From positions 3,844,501 through 3,908,500 of the forward strand of contig CP066886.1 in assembly GCA_016745315.1 (NCBI GenBank): 64,000 nucleotides of DNA, given 5' to 3'. How positions within the stretch are numbered: position 1 is the first letter of the stretch; every line of letters begins with the position of its first letter. Made by a program: the position numbers and the translations under genes. The notes beneath the pieces are model-generated. The model ran no database searches, was not told where the DNA came from, and saw nothing but the letters and a program-made list of their open reading frames with translations. This document shows positions 19,975-28,340 of the stretch, in pieces. This stretch comes from Arthrospira sp. PCC 9108. GTDB lineage: Bacteria > Cyanobacteriota > Cyanobacteriia > Cyanobacteriales > Microcoleaceae.

Positions 19975-20010
19975 AGCGCCCTTCGTGTCCACGAAGGGTG
20001 CTTTCTATTT
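19975..20010 (+). terminator. Rho-independent terminator
   Basis: AGC-G-CCCTTCGTG, two-base loop, CACGAAGGG-T-GCT followed by TTTCTATTTT, five bases after the stop at 19970. Confidence 0.7.
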
Positions 20011-20046
20011 TGGCACGCTGCTAAACCCTCAAGAAACAAATGGACT

Positions 20047-20475
20047 ATGGCACAACACTTTTCTAACCTTCAAACTGTCACCGGTGAAAAGGCGATCGCT
20101 AATAAAGTCACCGATTCCGTCACCCTGGGTGACGCAAAAGTTAAAAATTTAAACGCGCCGTTACGCGCGATCGCTCATAACCCGACCGACACAATCCCAA
20201 GCGTTCCTTCAGAAGTGCTGGAACTTGAGTCCAAAGTGCTGGAACTTCAGTCCGAAGTGCTGGAACTACGAGAACTTATCGGGAGGAATTATGCAGCTTT
20301 CCGCCAAGTCGCCCGTTATCTTGATGTGGCGATCGCCCTAAATTTTAGCGACCTTCCTTGTGCCCATAAGCTCCGGTTGGCTCGTGATATAGCCAAGCAA
20401 TCCTACGGCAACATTTTGGCTATAAATAGTCGAGTGAGATCTGGGGAAGATGATAACAGGGGGTCAGGCCGATGA
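20047..20475 (+). CDS. Hypothetical protein with heptad repeats
   Basis: A 142-residue protein. Residues about 54-78 contain three near-identical heptads (SEVLELE, SKVLELQ, SEVLELR), a short coiled coil, followed by a helical domain (NYAAFRQVARYLDVAI and KLRLARDIAKQSYGN). It overlaps the next gene by four bases (ATGA), so the two are translationally coupled. A 17-bp palindrome at 20118-20134 lies within its coding sequence. I recognise no family; plasmid-type genes of this kind sometimes act in maintenance. Confidence 0.65.
   Translation: MAQHFSNLQTVTGEKAIANKVTDSVTLGDAKVKNLNAPLRAIAHNPTDTIPSVPSEVLELESKVLELQSEVLELRELIGRNYAAFRQVARYLDVAIALNFSDLPCAHKLRLARDIAKQSYGNILAINSRVRSGEDDNRGSGR
20118..20134. 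repeat. Palindrome copy 1, CGTCACCCTGGGTGACG
   Basis: A perfect 17-bp inverted repeat with a single central base, inside the coding sequence at 20047-20475. Identical copies occur at 20518-20534 and 20723-20739, read in different frames. Possible protein-binding sites. Confidence 0.7.
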
Positions 20476-21020
20476 GGGAAAAATCTAAGTCACCGAGGCA
20501 GCTTTCCGTCATAATATCGTCACCCTGGGTGACGGATTCTGAAAGTGTAGAACCATTCGATCCGGCTTGGGATGATATGGATGTCTTTATGGCGCTGGAC
20601 AAATGTCCGAATCAAGACCACAAACAACTCGCCCAATCCACTGATATCCCGATATCTCGTGTAGTCAAGTCTCTGGAAAGGTTACGCGAGAAAGGTAAGG
20701 TTAAGTATTTGGGATGGATAGCCGTCACCCTGGGTGACGAAAATTTATCCCCGGTGAACACTTCTCAGAGCGATCGCCTAACTGTTCGCTGGAAAGCTAA
20801 GTCAACCGCCCAAGACACCAACGGGAATAAATATGCTTACCTATATAGGGGAAAAAAGCAGGTTTGTTACCTTGCCGGCCCCCATCTATCGGAAAAAGCT
20901 AAAGCGATCGCCGACCAAATAGAACAGTGGATCGAGTCCGGCTTATCTCTCGAAACTATCCTAGAAAAACTTCCCGCACTTAAATCGGGTGGTTGGAAAT
21001 CCCCAGATAGCAACTCCTAA
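20472..21020 (+). CDS. Winged-helix DNA-binding protein
   Basis: A 182-residue protein. Residues about 37-75 form a MarR/ArsR-like winged helix: DVFMALDKCPNQDHKQLAQ, then TDIPISRVVKSLERLREKG and KVKYLGWIAVT as the wing. A C-terminal helical tail follows. Start ATG at 20472 overlaps the previous stop. Two of the three copies of the 17-bp palindrome CGTCACCCTGGGTGACG lie in this gene, making autogenous binding a reasonable guess. A hairpin terminator follows at 21031. Confidence 0.65.
   Translation: MREKSKSPRQLSVIISSPWVTDSESVEPFDPAWDDMDVFMALDKCPNQDHKQLAQSTDIPISRVVKSLERLREKGKVKYLGWIAVTLGDENLSPVNTSQSDRLTVRWKAKSTAQDTNGNKYAYLYRGKKQVCYLAGPHLSEKAKAIADQIEQWIESGLSLETILEKLPALKSGGWKSPDSNS
20518..20534. 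repeat. Palindrome copy 2, CGTCACCCTGGGTGACG
   Basis: Identical to the copies at 20118 and 20723. Here it is read as SSPWVTD, whereas the others are read as VTLGD, so the repeat is kept as DNA and not as protein. Confidence 0.7.
20723..20739. repeat. Palindrome copy 3, CGTCACCCTGGGTGACG
   Basis: Third identical copy, within the wing-encoding part of the winged-helix gene. Confidence 0.7.
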
Positions 21021-21030
21021 ATTTTCCACA

Positions 21031-21048
21031 GGGGAGACTTTACTCCCC
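21031..21048 (+). terminator. Hairpin terminator
   Basis: GGGGAG-ACTTTA-CTCCCC followed by CCGAAAAATTTTA, ten bases after the stop at 21020. The T-tract is weak, so efficiency is uncertain. Confidence 0.45.
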
Positions 21049-21209
21049 CGAAAAATTTTATGATTTCACAGAAAAATCAATGAGCATTTTCCAACCCTAA
21101 ACAGCGCTATTTGCTACTGTACACTGGTTAGCGCCGTTGGCTGTGTGTAAGAGTCTTTGATGTTTTAGACAAAATACCAAGCAGCCCGGTTTAGTGCTAA
21201 AATTGGCGG

Positions 21210-21303
21210 AATCTAGGGCAGTTACTTCTCGATCTGTGTTTGGCTAGTAGCACCCACTTTCCTCTGATGTCAGGCAACCTCAAGTTATCGACTGCCCTAG
21301 ATT
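21210..21303. repeat. 13-bp inverted repeat next to the recombinase gene
   Basis: AATCTAGGGCAGT at 21210-21222 and its exact complement at 21291-21303 enclose 68 bp. The right arm touches the stop codon of the recombinase. It may be a recombination site with paired core sequences or a transcript-end structure. The rest of 21049-21302 has no gene. Confidence 0.55.
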
Positions 21304-21884
21304 TAATTAATTGCGTCTCTTACCTTGTCGGGGTCAGCATCAATGTAACGCTGCAATGACGACATTGATTTATGACCGGTAATCTCCATTATTGTCCGGG
21401 TACTAATTCCCTTGTTGTAAAGTTTAGTTATAAAAGTGCGGCGGTAACTGTGAAGCGAATAGCCTTCATTCTGTAAACCCAGTTGAGCGATCGCTTTTCT
21501 GTGGAAAGAGTCGATCGCTTGAACTGTCACCGGTGAACTGTGGTCGGATGGGCTAGGAAAAAGCCAGACACTACCACCAGGTCGGTAGGTTCTCAGAATT
21601 TCTCTCAATTTTTGGGAGACGGGAACCTGTCTCACCCCAGCATCTTTCCCAGCCGATCGCTTCCTAGTTTCTGACCTAAAAGTAATCTCCGGCAAGGCAA
21701 TCTGAGAACTGCCATCGGCGTAGACATCAGAAACTTGCAACAACCTAACGGCTCCCACCCGTTCCCCGGTGTATCTCATTATGGAAAGTAGAGTCTGTTG
21801 CCAGGGATATTTGCAGCGTTTGATTATCTTGTCGGCGATCGCGTCGGGAATGACTGAGGCTTTACCAATGCGGTTTTTTTTCAT
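21303..21884 (-). CDS. Minimal tyrosine recombinase
   Basis: A 193-residue catalytic domain only. Active-site pattern: Arg in YTGERVGAVRLLQ (about residue 42), HSYRRTFITKL (HxxR, about 147), GHKSMSSLQRYI with the final His and the nucleophilic Tyr. The N-terminal core-binding (SAM-like) domain found in normal integrases is missing, so it either acts with a partner or is a specialised resolvase/invertase. A 13-bp inverted repeat sits at its 3' end. It is the nearest recombinase to the left end of E1 and could serve it. Confidence 0.85.
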   Translation of the reverse strand: MKKNRIGKASVIPDAIADKIIKRCKYPWQQTLLSIMRYTGERVGAVRLLQVSDVYADGSSQIALPEITFRSETRKRSAGKDAGVRQVPVSQKLREILRTYRPGGSVWLFPSPSDHSSPVTVQAIDSFHRKAIAQLGLQNEGYSLHSYRRTFITKLYNKGISTRTIMEITGHKSMSSLQRYIDADPDKVRDAIN

Positions 21885-22136
21885 GAGTTCGTGTCTGTGG
21901 GGAATTTCCCCTAGTTGCCTAGCCGACGAGGTAAAGCGATCGGCTTACCTATATGACTATTGTAGGGTTCGGGCGGGAGGGGTGTTAATTTCCGCGCCGA
22001 CTTGGGGGGAAGTTTGGCATGGGTGGTGGTAGTAGGGTAGCCTCTGAGTTTTTGCCAGCCAGTGAGTGATAGCCCGCCCCCAGAAAAAAATATCAGATAG
22101 GCGATCGACTATTCACCAGCAAGATGATTACATTGA

Positions 22137-23051
22137 TTACCAGTCTTCAGGCAAAGTTACCCCAATAATAGTGAACTCTCCCCCCTCCTTTGGATTAACC
22201 AAGTTTGGAGTGTAAGTGCAATTGCAGAGGTAGCGATCGGGTTCATCATCTGGCAAAGTGTCAAAAAATAATAGTTGACGACTCATCGTGGGGATAATCG
22301 AAAAACCCCCGCCTAGGGATTCCACTGTTGCCACTTCGCTATGGCTTTTCACCCAGTTAATCAAATGGTGAATGTTATCGCCACCAGAAAACTCCCACTG
22401 ATAGACCGCCATATGGCTAAAAGTCATAGCCATGATTTCCCTTGGACATAAAAACACTTTAATAACTTCACCCGCTCCCAAATGCCAGTCATCTGGTGAG
22501 TTTATTGTAAAGTTATACATTTGACCGGGGTAAAAAATGTCAAACTGATGCAAGACTGCCGCAGCCCGTGCAAACGCATTATATTTAGCGTTATCTTGCC
22601 AATCAGCAGAGTTAGCTATGGCAGGAGCCGCCCAGATTTGCTGATTGGCTGTCGCCCCAAAAGGTCTAACTAATAAGTCTGGCATTGGCATATCGTCTAT
22701 TTCTCCTATTTCTTGTCCTAACTCATAATCAATTGCCGTTTCTTGTCTAACCCATACTTCAATCGTTTGAGTTGTGCTTGATGTGGCGAAAAGAGAAATT
22801 CCCCCGTCGCTACTATCAAAATAAATCGCATCCTCGAATACTGGTAAAACATTATTGCTGCCATCCCAGCGGATTGAAAATGGGCTTTCCCCTTTGATTA
22901 AAATCTCTCGCTTTACCGGGGATGGAGTAGAAGGGACAATTTCCAGTTCATCTTCCGCCACCAGTTCAACCATCCCCGATTTGGAAAATCTATAATAAGC
23001 GCCCCCACTGCCACCGCCGCCAGTCGGGCGCATTTCAAACCGAATAGGCAT
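22137..23051 (-). CDS. E1 unknown protein, glycine-rich N-terminus, beta-rich
   Basis: A product of 304 residues. It starts with a short basic segment and a glycine-rich stretch (TGGGGSGGAYY), then appears dominated by beta strands (SPFSIRWDGSNNVLPVF, TTQTIEVWVRQETAI). Four cysteines occur late, including YLCNCTY. I recognise no family. It is the only minus-strand gene of the E1 train and is separated from the divergent plus-strand genes by under 40 bp, so promoters must overlap. A virion surface role would fit its make-up but is a guess. Confidence 0.6.
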   Translation of the reverse strand: MPIRFEMRPTGGGGSGGAYYRFSKSGMVELVAEDELEIVPSTPSPVKREILIKGESPFSIRWDGSNNVLPVFEDAIYFDSSDGGISLFATSSTTQTIEVWVRQETAIDYELGQEIGEIDDMPMPDLLVRPFGATANQQIWAAPAIANSADWQDNAKYNAFARAAAVLHQFDIFYPGQMYNFTINSPDDWHLGAGEVIKVFLCPREIMAMTFSHMAVYQWEFSGGDNIHHLINWVKSHSEVATVESLGGGFSIIPTMSRQLLFFDTLPDDEPDRYLCNCTYTPNLVNPKEGGEFTIIGVTLPEDW

Positions 23052-23089
23052 TTATCGTACAATGGAACTAATCACTTCTATTGTCGCAT

Positions 23090-23602
23090 ATGAACATCAC
23101 GCCGGGACTTTATCCTGATTTTTCTGAGACTACCTTAGAGGCCTTAGTTTTAGCAATGGGGCGGCGGTTAATGAGGAGACAGAGAAACTTGGTTATTAAT
23201 ATCACCGGAAAAGACATTATGGATCTGACTCTGGACGAGGAAGATTCTGTTGTGAATCTGGCTATTGACGAGTTAGAAGGTTTTATTAATGACGGTGCGA
23301 TCGAAGTAGTAGAACCATTTCCAGCTAGTTTTCAAGCCGGAACGGGTAGCTATCCTTTTAATCAAACCAATTTATGTAGCGCTCTACTGCATTTGGTTAT
23401 GTATCAACACGCCGCCGAATTTAGCCCCACACTCAATCCCGAACCCGCCAGAAAGCATTGTGATTTTACCATAGGACCTAACATCCGTGGAAGTGGAACT
23501 TATCCCTTGATATTTACCATCACTTTAACAGACTATCCTGTAATTATTAACTACACCGATGGCATGACTTCAACCGCACAACCATACTTATTGACACCTT
23601 AA
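23090..23602 (+). CDS. E1 unknown protein
   Basis: A product of about 170 residues from the ATG at 23090; an in-frame TTG at 23081 is a weaker option. The N-terminal half is helical (LEALVLAMGRRLMRRQRN); the C-terminal half is beta-rich with TYPLIFTITLTDYPVII. First gene of the plus-strand E1 train; the next gene starts three bases after its stop. No known family is recognised. Confidence 0.6.
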   Translation: MNITPGLYPDFSETTLEALVLAMGRRLMRRQRNLVINITGKDIMDLTLDEEDSVVNLAIDELEGFINDGAIEVVEPFPASFQAGTGSYPFNQTNLCSALLHLVMYQHAAEFSPTLNPEPARKHCDFTIGPNIRGSGTYPLIFTITLTDYPVIINYTDGMTSTAQPYLLTP

Positions 23603-23605
23603 ACT

Positions 23606-24480
23606 ATGGCAGAGAATCGCTTATCAGAAACCGACACATTTTCATTTGAAATTAATCAAAGCAATGCCAGTAATTATGTTAGTGACCCATTAACACTTTG
23701 GGCTGTTTCTAGTACCGTTAACTCAATATCTGCCAATATCGACCCCAGATGGCTATGGCGGGCTAATGTTTTCCTAGAAAGTCTCACCGCCTCAGTTTGG
23801 TGTCCCAGTTTTCCCCGGTCTCCTTATCCTGAGTTTTACCCCGAAGATTCGGCAGCAGAAAAAGCAGCTAAACTAATGAAATTAGAGAGCAATCATCCTA
23901 AATTTGGGTTGCAATTGCTTAGAAGAAAAAGTGCTACTGGTTCATGGATTGAGGCAGCTTGTCCTGTCATTCAAAATCGAGGGCGGCGGTTTTATGTTCC
24001 TCTAATTAATCCTTACTTAACAGCAAACGAGGTTAAAATATTTGGTAGATTTGACCGGCTGGGTGTAAGTTTTAAGGATTATGGCGATGGAATATTAGGG
24101 GGCGGTTCAATAACCAGCAATCGCATCTATGACACTCTTTACATTGAGGGGGAATATAGAGTAGAATTAGATTTAATATTGATGGCTAAACGTCCGGCTA
24201 ATACGGTGATGAATACAATCACTGCTCAGCCTAATCCCACATTGCTTGTTTCAGCTAATTTGAACCGTGCTTATTTTGAGATTCAAAACCAGGGAGAAAC
24301 CCAACTCCTTTGGGGTTTTGGAACATCGGGGAGTAACGCGACAAGCCATCCGTTCAAAATGCCACCCGCCAGATTTATTATCCAGGTAATGTAGCAGGAT
24401 TTATACCAACTGACGCGATATGGGCAAAAGTAATAGAGGGAACGACAACGGTGTTGATTGTGGAGAGTTCTTATCAATGA
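23606..24480 (+). pseudogene. E1 homologue of the 55748 protein, frameshifted near its end
   Basis: The first frame gives 262 residues and stops at 24394 after MPPARFIIQVM. One base off, the sequence continues YYPGNVAGFIPTDAIW, KVIEGTTTVLIVESSYQ and stops at 24480, right at the next start. The E3 protein at 55748-56542 matches in layout: YPEDS early in both, and RAYFEIQNQGETQLLWGFG against RLHLQNVGSVGVWFCHG, then MPP against LPPNAG. A one-base loss near 24372 therefore breaks a conserved gene. The C-terminal domain looks like a small beta-sandwich of the kind found on virion decoration proteins. Confidence 0.65.
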
Positions 24481-25079
24481 ACACAGCTTTATATAGCAGT
24501 GAAAAACCCCAGGATTTAAGTCATCTACCAGCGGGACAATATGAACTGGCTGTAGTTAATTTGTGGGATACTAACTTATCGCAAATGCTTTACGCTAAAA
24601 AGGTGATATACAAACGCCACTTTTTACTCCCCGGTCATCCATCTGATGGATTTCCTATCATTCGAGAGTTAAAAGCCTTAGCTAATGTCCCCATACAATA
24701 CAGGGCAATTTATGAATTTCCGAAAACGGATCGACAAACGGATAAAACGGATTCAAGAAGTAGGGGGGACTATCGTTTTCTCGTTGAACAATGGTTAGAG
24801 AGACTTGAGTATCTATGTCAAACTTTTGACTTTTTAGAAGTGTTGCCAGTCACTGCCATGTTAAGGTCTTGGAGAAGCCCGTACCTGCCTAATGCTTATA
24901 TGATGATAAAACAACGGGAAACCATTAAGCAGGTTTCTTTGGAAAATATCGAGGCGATGGAACCGGAATGGCTGACTGAGAATCGGGTGTTGTCTGAGGA
25001 GGGATGGATGCAATTATTGATTAATTGGGATGAGGAATTTTTGTCATGCGAGAGGTCGAAGAGCGTAGCCGAAGGGTGA
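24477..25079 (+). CDS. E1 unknown protein
   Basis: About 200 residues from the ATG at 24477, which overlaps the repaired stop of the preceding gene (ATGA); this coupling argues for this start over the ATG at 24420. Mixed alpha/beta composition with a basic stretch (TDRQTDKTDSRSR). The C-terminus overlaps the next start by 34 bp. No counterpart seen in E3. Not recognised. Confidence 0.6.
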   Translation: MNTALYSSEKPQDLSHLPAGQYELAVVNLWDTNLSQMLYAKKVIYKRHFLLPGHPSDGFPIIRELKALANVPIQYRAIYEFPKTDRQTDKTDSRSRGDYRFLVEQWLERLEYLCQTFDFLEVLPVTAMLRSWRSPYLPNAYMMIKQRETIKQVSLENIEAMEPEWLTENRVLSEEGWMQLLINWDEEFLSCERSKSVAEG

Positions 25080-26529
25080 AAGACATTGTTAGAAATCGCA
25101 ACTACCGGCAAGCCGTAGATGTAATAGAAAGAGAGGTCAAAAGATTAGAAGCGGACGACAAACCCAGGGCGAGAGTAAGGATTCCCCGTGATGACGGGGA
25201 TATTGATATAGACGTTGGAGGAATGGTTGATTTTGCCCGGTCGATGTTGCCTAAAGCAAGCATAGAAGCTGAGGATTTACAGGATGGTAGAACCAGGCGA
25301 GGGATAAAAACCGAAAAGATTGGCAGCACGGCTCGCGGATTTGTAGACCTTGATGAGGATGGAAACCCCAAAGGTTTTGGGGGAACAATTGACAGTATCA
25401 ACGATGCGAATGTCTCGGTTTACTTTGGGGAATGCGAGCAATCGATGAGCGTAACTATTGGGGGAAAGACGGTTACTTTTGCTAGAAATGTTTGTGAAGA
25501 TGACAAAGAGGAGGGAACAGAGGGAGACAAACTAGATCCCAGCGATGATGTAGACAATGACAAACCTCCCAATGTGGAAATTCCTAGACCTCCGGCTGGT
25601 TATACCGGAGCTTTAGTTAATGTTTTCCTCATGAAAAAGTTATGTATACTTGGGGGTTTTGGACAGATTTGAGACAATCGGGAAAAGATTTTCTTTTGGG
25701 AGATAAGGGGTCAGCAATGATGGGAGATGACCCGGTCTCAAGCATTCAGTTTATTGTAGATGTCGTTGGGTATGAAGCCATAATTCCTTTGGGGAAGGCT
25801 CCCTTCGGTCCACTTGACGACTATGTTCGAGCCGTCCGCCGGTCGAAAGGTTGGAGTATTCAAAACCCGCGATTTCCTACTGTGATAAAGTTTAATTACG
25901 GATTGACGAAGGCTGGTTCTCATAGTGGCTGGAATGCTTTTCTACCCTCTACTCAAACTAGATTTGTTCGTTTTTCCAGACCGTTTGAGATTGTATCATC
26001 GACACAAAGAGTAAGAGCTGCTTGGTTAGCATTAAGTGACCCAGAAACTGGCTCTCCCTACTCAGAATATCTGTATCTTCGCACAGTGTTCTGGGAACTT
26101 ACATATGTGGGGGGTTCTTTTCCTTCCGACAATTATCAGCCAGAGCCGCCGCCAAGTTTACCAATATTAAGGAGTGATATGCTTCAACCATCCTGTGAAG
26201 ATTCAACTAAGATGATTAGGGAAATCCATCAAGCCCTAGGAGTTAGGAAATTGTTAGAGAAGAATTTCCAAGTCCCGTCTAACATGATGATACCAGAAGG
26301 CAAAGGTAATCATGTGAATAAGGATTATCTGGAAATCATGTCTGACCTGTTTAAAACCATAGATAATTATGGTTTTGATGCTCCGGTCACTGTTACAGTT
26401 CAGGATACGAATAAAGCCCAAAAAGGCGACCAGTCTATAGAGTTAAAGTTTAACTCGCTGGGGGCTATATTAAAGGCTCAGACTGAACTGTTGATTGAGT
26501 TGAAAGGTGATAGTGCTAACTTAGGTTAA
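25046..26529 (+). pseudogene. E1 homologue of the 687-residue E3 protein, split by a frameshift
   Basis: The first frame (25046-25672) is a charged, Asp-rich region with VNVFLMKK at the break; the second (25642-26529) opens YTWGFWTDLRQSGK and ends with CEDSTKMIREIHQALG, KNFQVPSNMMIPEG and IELKFNSLGAILKAQTELLIE. These last segments align with ECCGMIRRIYEFLD, ESFPAEMPEKI and IKLPNLAESIAEIFGMVME of the E3 protein at 53606-55669. The frames join by a -1 shift at about 25627. Either one base was lost, or the two parts are made separately. Function is unknown; large size and position suggest a main assembly component. Confidence 0.65.
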
Positions 26530-26555
26530 ATATTCAGATTCGCCTAGCTTATATA

Positions 26556-26891
26556 ATGACGAGAATGTATCGGACTTTAGCTAAGTTATATTACAGAACG
26601 TCGGCGATTTTGGACGGGTTGGGAATTCCTATTATCTCGAAGGTGGTGACTTTACCGATTGAGTTTAATGTGTTTGGTAAAAAACACTGGGGAGCTGGTA
26701 AGGGATTCGGTAAGGATAGTAAAAAGGGTCAGGAGCCTAAACTTGATTTAAACGATGAAGACACGACAGAAGCTATGTTACCCGATTTATTAGAGATTCA
26801 TGATTATGAAATAGAGGTTGATGAGTTTAGGTTTAAAAGCACTGACCTTTATGAGATAATTTTGAATATGGCAGCTAAAATGAGGACATAA
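26556..26891 (+). CDS. E1 unknown protein, matches C-terminal part of the 687-residue E3 protein
   Basis: A product of 111 residues. Its first third (RTLAKLYYRTSAILDGLG) resembles the helical segment that follows IKLPNLAESI in the E3 protein, so E3 may carry as one chain what E1 carries as two. The middle is Lys/Gly-rich (KGFGKDSKKGQE) and the end acidic and helical. The next gene begins three bases after the stop. Confidence 0.55.
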   Translation: MTRMYRTLAKLYYRTSAILDGLGIPIISKVVTLPIEFNVFGKKHWGAGKGFGKDSKKGQEPKLDLNDEDTTEAMLPDLLEIHDYEIEVDEFRFKSTDLYEIILNMAAKMRT

Positions 26892-26893
26892 TC

Positions 26894-27334
26894 GTGACCA
26901 AAAGAAATCCCCCCCGTGGTTCCAATCGTCCCCCAAGCGATTCGGGTAGTGGTAAGAAGCCACCATCTGAAAGAGAGAAAAAAGCGGGGTTAAGAACTGA
27001 TACAAACAACAGAATAGAGGAAGCGATCGCTGTCTTGGATTTTCGGCTACACTTAGAATATTTAAATGTGGCTTCTGCCGTTGGGGGCGGCGATTTTGAA
27101 CAGTTTAAACGTTCTTGGTTGATGAATTACTATAATGCTATGACAGAACCGAGGTTTAAAGATAAACCCAAAAATCCTCCTACTAGAGAGGAACGGGCAC
27201 GTCTCTTAAAAACTAATGATGAGTTGATGATGAATCGCCAAATCAAATCCGACAATTTGTCATCAAGGGAAAATCTAGCTGAATTTCGCCGAAGTAGAGA
27301 CTTGTTGCCATTCGACGCTGATAATATAGGTTAA
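26894..27334 (+). CDS. E1 unknown protein, basic N-terminus
   Basis: A 146-residue protein with GTG start at 26894. The N-terminal 40 residues are Lys/Arg/Pro/Ser-rich and probably disordered (GSGKKPPSEREKK), followed by helices (YLNVASAVGGGDFEQFKR). It could bind nucleic acid. It is tightly packed between neighbours. No family recognised. Confidence 0.55.
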   Translation: MTKRNPPRGSNRPPSDSGSGKKPPSEREKKAGLRTDTNNRIEEAIAVLDFRLHLEYLNVASAVGGGDFEQFKRSWLMNYYNAMTEPRFKDKPKNPPTREERARLLKTNDELMMNRQIKSDNLSSRENLAEFRRSRDLLPFDADNIG

Positions 27335-27338
27335 AACT

Positions 27339-28313
27339 ATGTCTAATATTGTAGGGATAGACCAGAGAGAACTAACTTCAACCGCTATAGCTGGCGGTGC
27401 AATGTCTTCACAGTGGTTTAATGCTTTTTCGACCCCTTTTTATCAGCAGATTCAAAGTTTAAAAGCCTTTGATTTTAAGAAGTGGGCGGGTAGTGTCAAG
27501 GGCGGAGCTTTAGTTATTGCAGAAAACATCAAAAAAGGGAACTGGGGTTTTTTCAAAGAATGGCTACAAGAGGCTCCTCTGGTTCCTAAAATAGCCGGGA
27601 TTGTAGCGGGTGGTTTAATTGCTGGGACTGTGCTGATTGTTGGCGGACAAGCATTAGGGTTTGTTGGTGCGGGTGTAGGGAGTTTAGTAGCAGCCCATCC
27701 GGCTTTTGTTGGCGGTTTTTTAGGGGTAACAATACCTACAGTGATGAGCAAATTGACCCAAGGGGTTTCTCAAGCCTATAACTTTGATTGGGCAGCATCT
27801 GACAAGAAAATGATGGACGATTTAAAACAAGCGGCTAATGCTTTATATGTTCCCTTGGGGGAAACAGTCGGGAAATCTTTGGCGGCTTTAGTGGTGGGCA
27901 AGGTGGGTAGTGCGGCGGCAACAAGTTTAAGGATTCGGGAAGGTGCGATCGCCGCTATGTGTATGATTAACCCGACTATTAAAGAGACTTTGGTGGATGC
28001 GTTATCCTCGCTGAGGTATGCGGTGCAAGAGGTTGTTAAAAAAGCACTGTTTGTTATGACTTACATTAACGCCAGAAAAGTAGCAGCCAGGTTGTTGGAT
28101 AAGGAAGATACTTGGGGCAAGGAAGGGCAATCACCTTTTATTGTTTCGGAGAAAGTATAAGAAACTTGGGCGAAAGTTAAAGAAGATGAATATTTTGATT
28201 GGGTGAATGAGCAACAATGGGAGGGTATAGAAACAATGACATCTACTTTTTTTGAAACCCTCGGTGAGTTGTTGTCAGAGCAGGGAACTTATGAGGAGTG
28301 GATACCGGTATAA
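27339..28313 (+). pseudogene. E1 homologue of the E3 565-residue membrane protein, with an in-frame TAA
   Basis: Residues about 70-145 hold three hydrophobic segments (IVAGGLIAGTVLIVGG, ALGFVGAGVGSLVAAHP, FLGVTIPTVM), then helical repeats (SDKKMMDDLKQAANAL, VGKSLAALVVGKVG, KKALFVMTYINARKVAARLLD). The E3 protein at 51909-53606 shares the order: SDEQIDKNMMNIANQF, LGNMAGKLVCGVLPTIG, LFKHGRRVVKMFLDKS. A TAA at 28158 interrupts the frame, which otherwise goes on for 50 codons (TWAKVKEDEYFDWVN, ETLGELLSEQ) matching FWDEFSDNCKEAIILVAQG in E3. A membrane or membrane-penetration role is inferred. Confidence 0.65.
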
Positions 28314-28340
28314 ATTCATCACCTGAGAGGAGGGATATCA

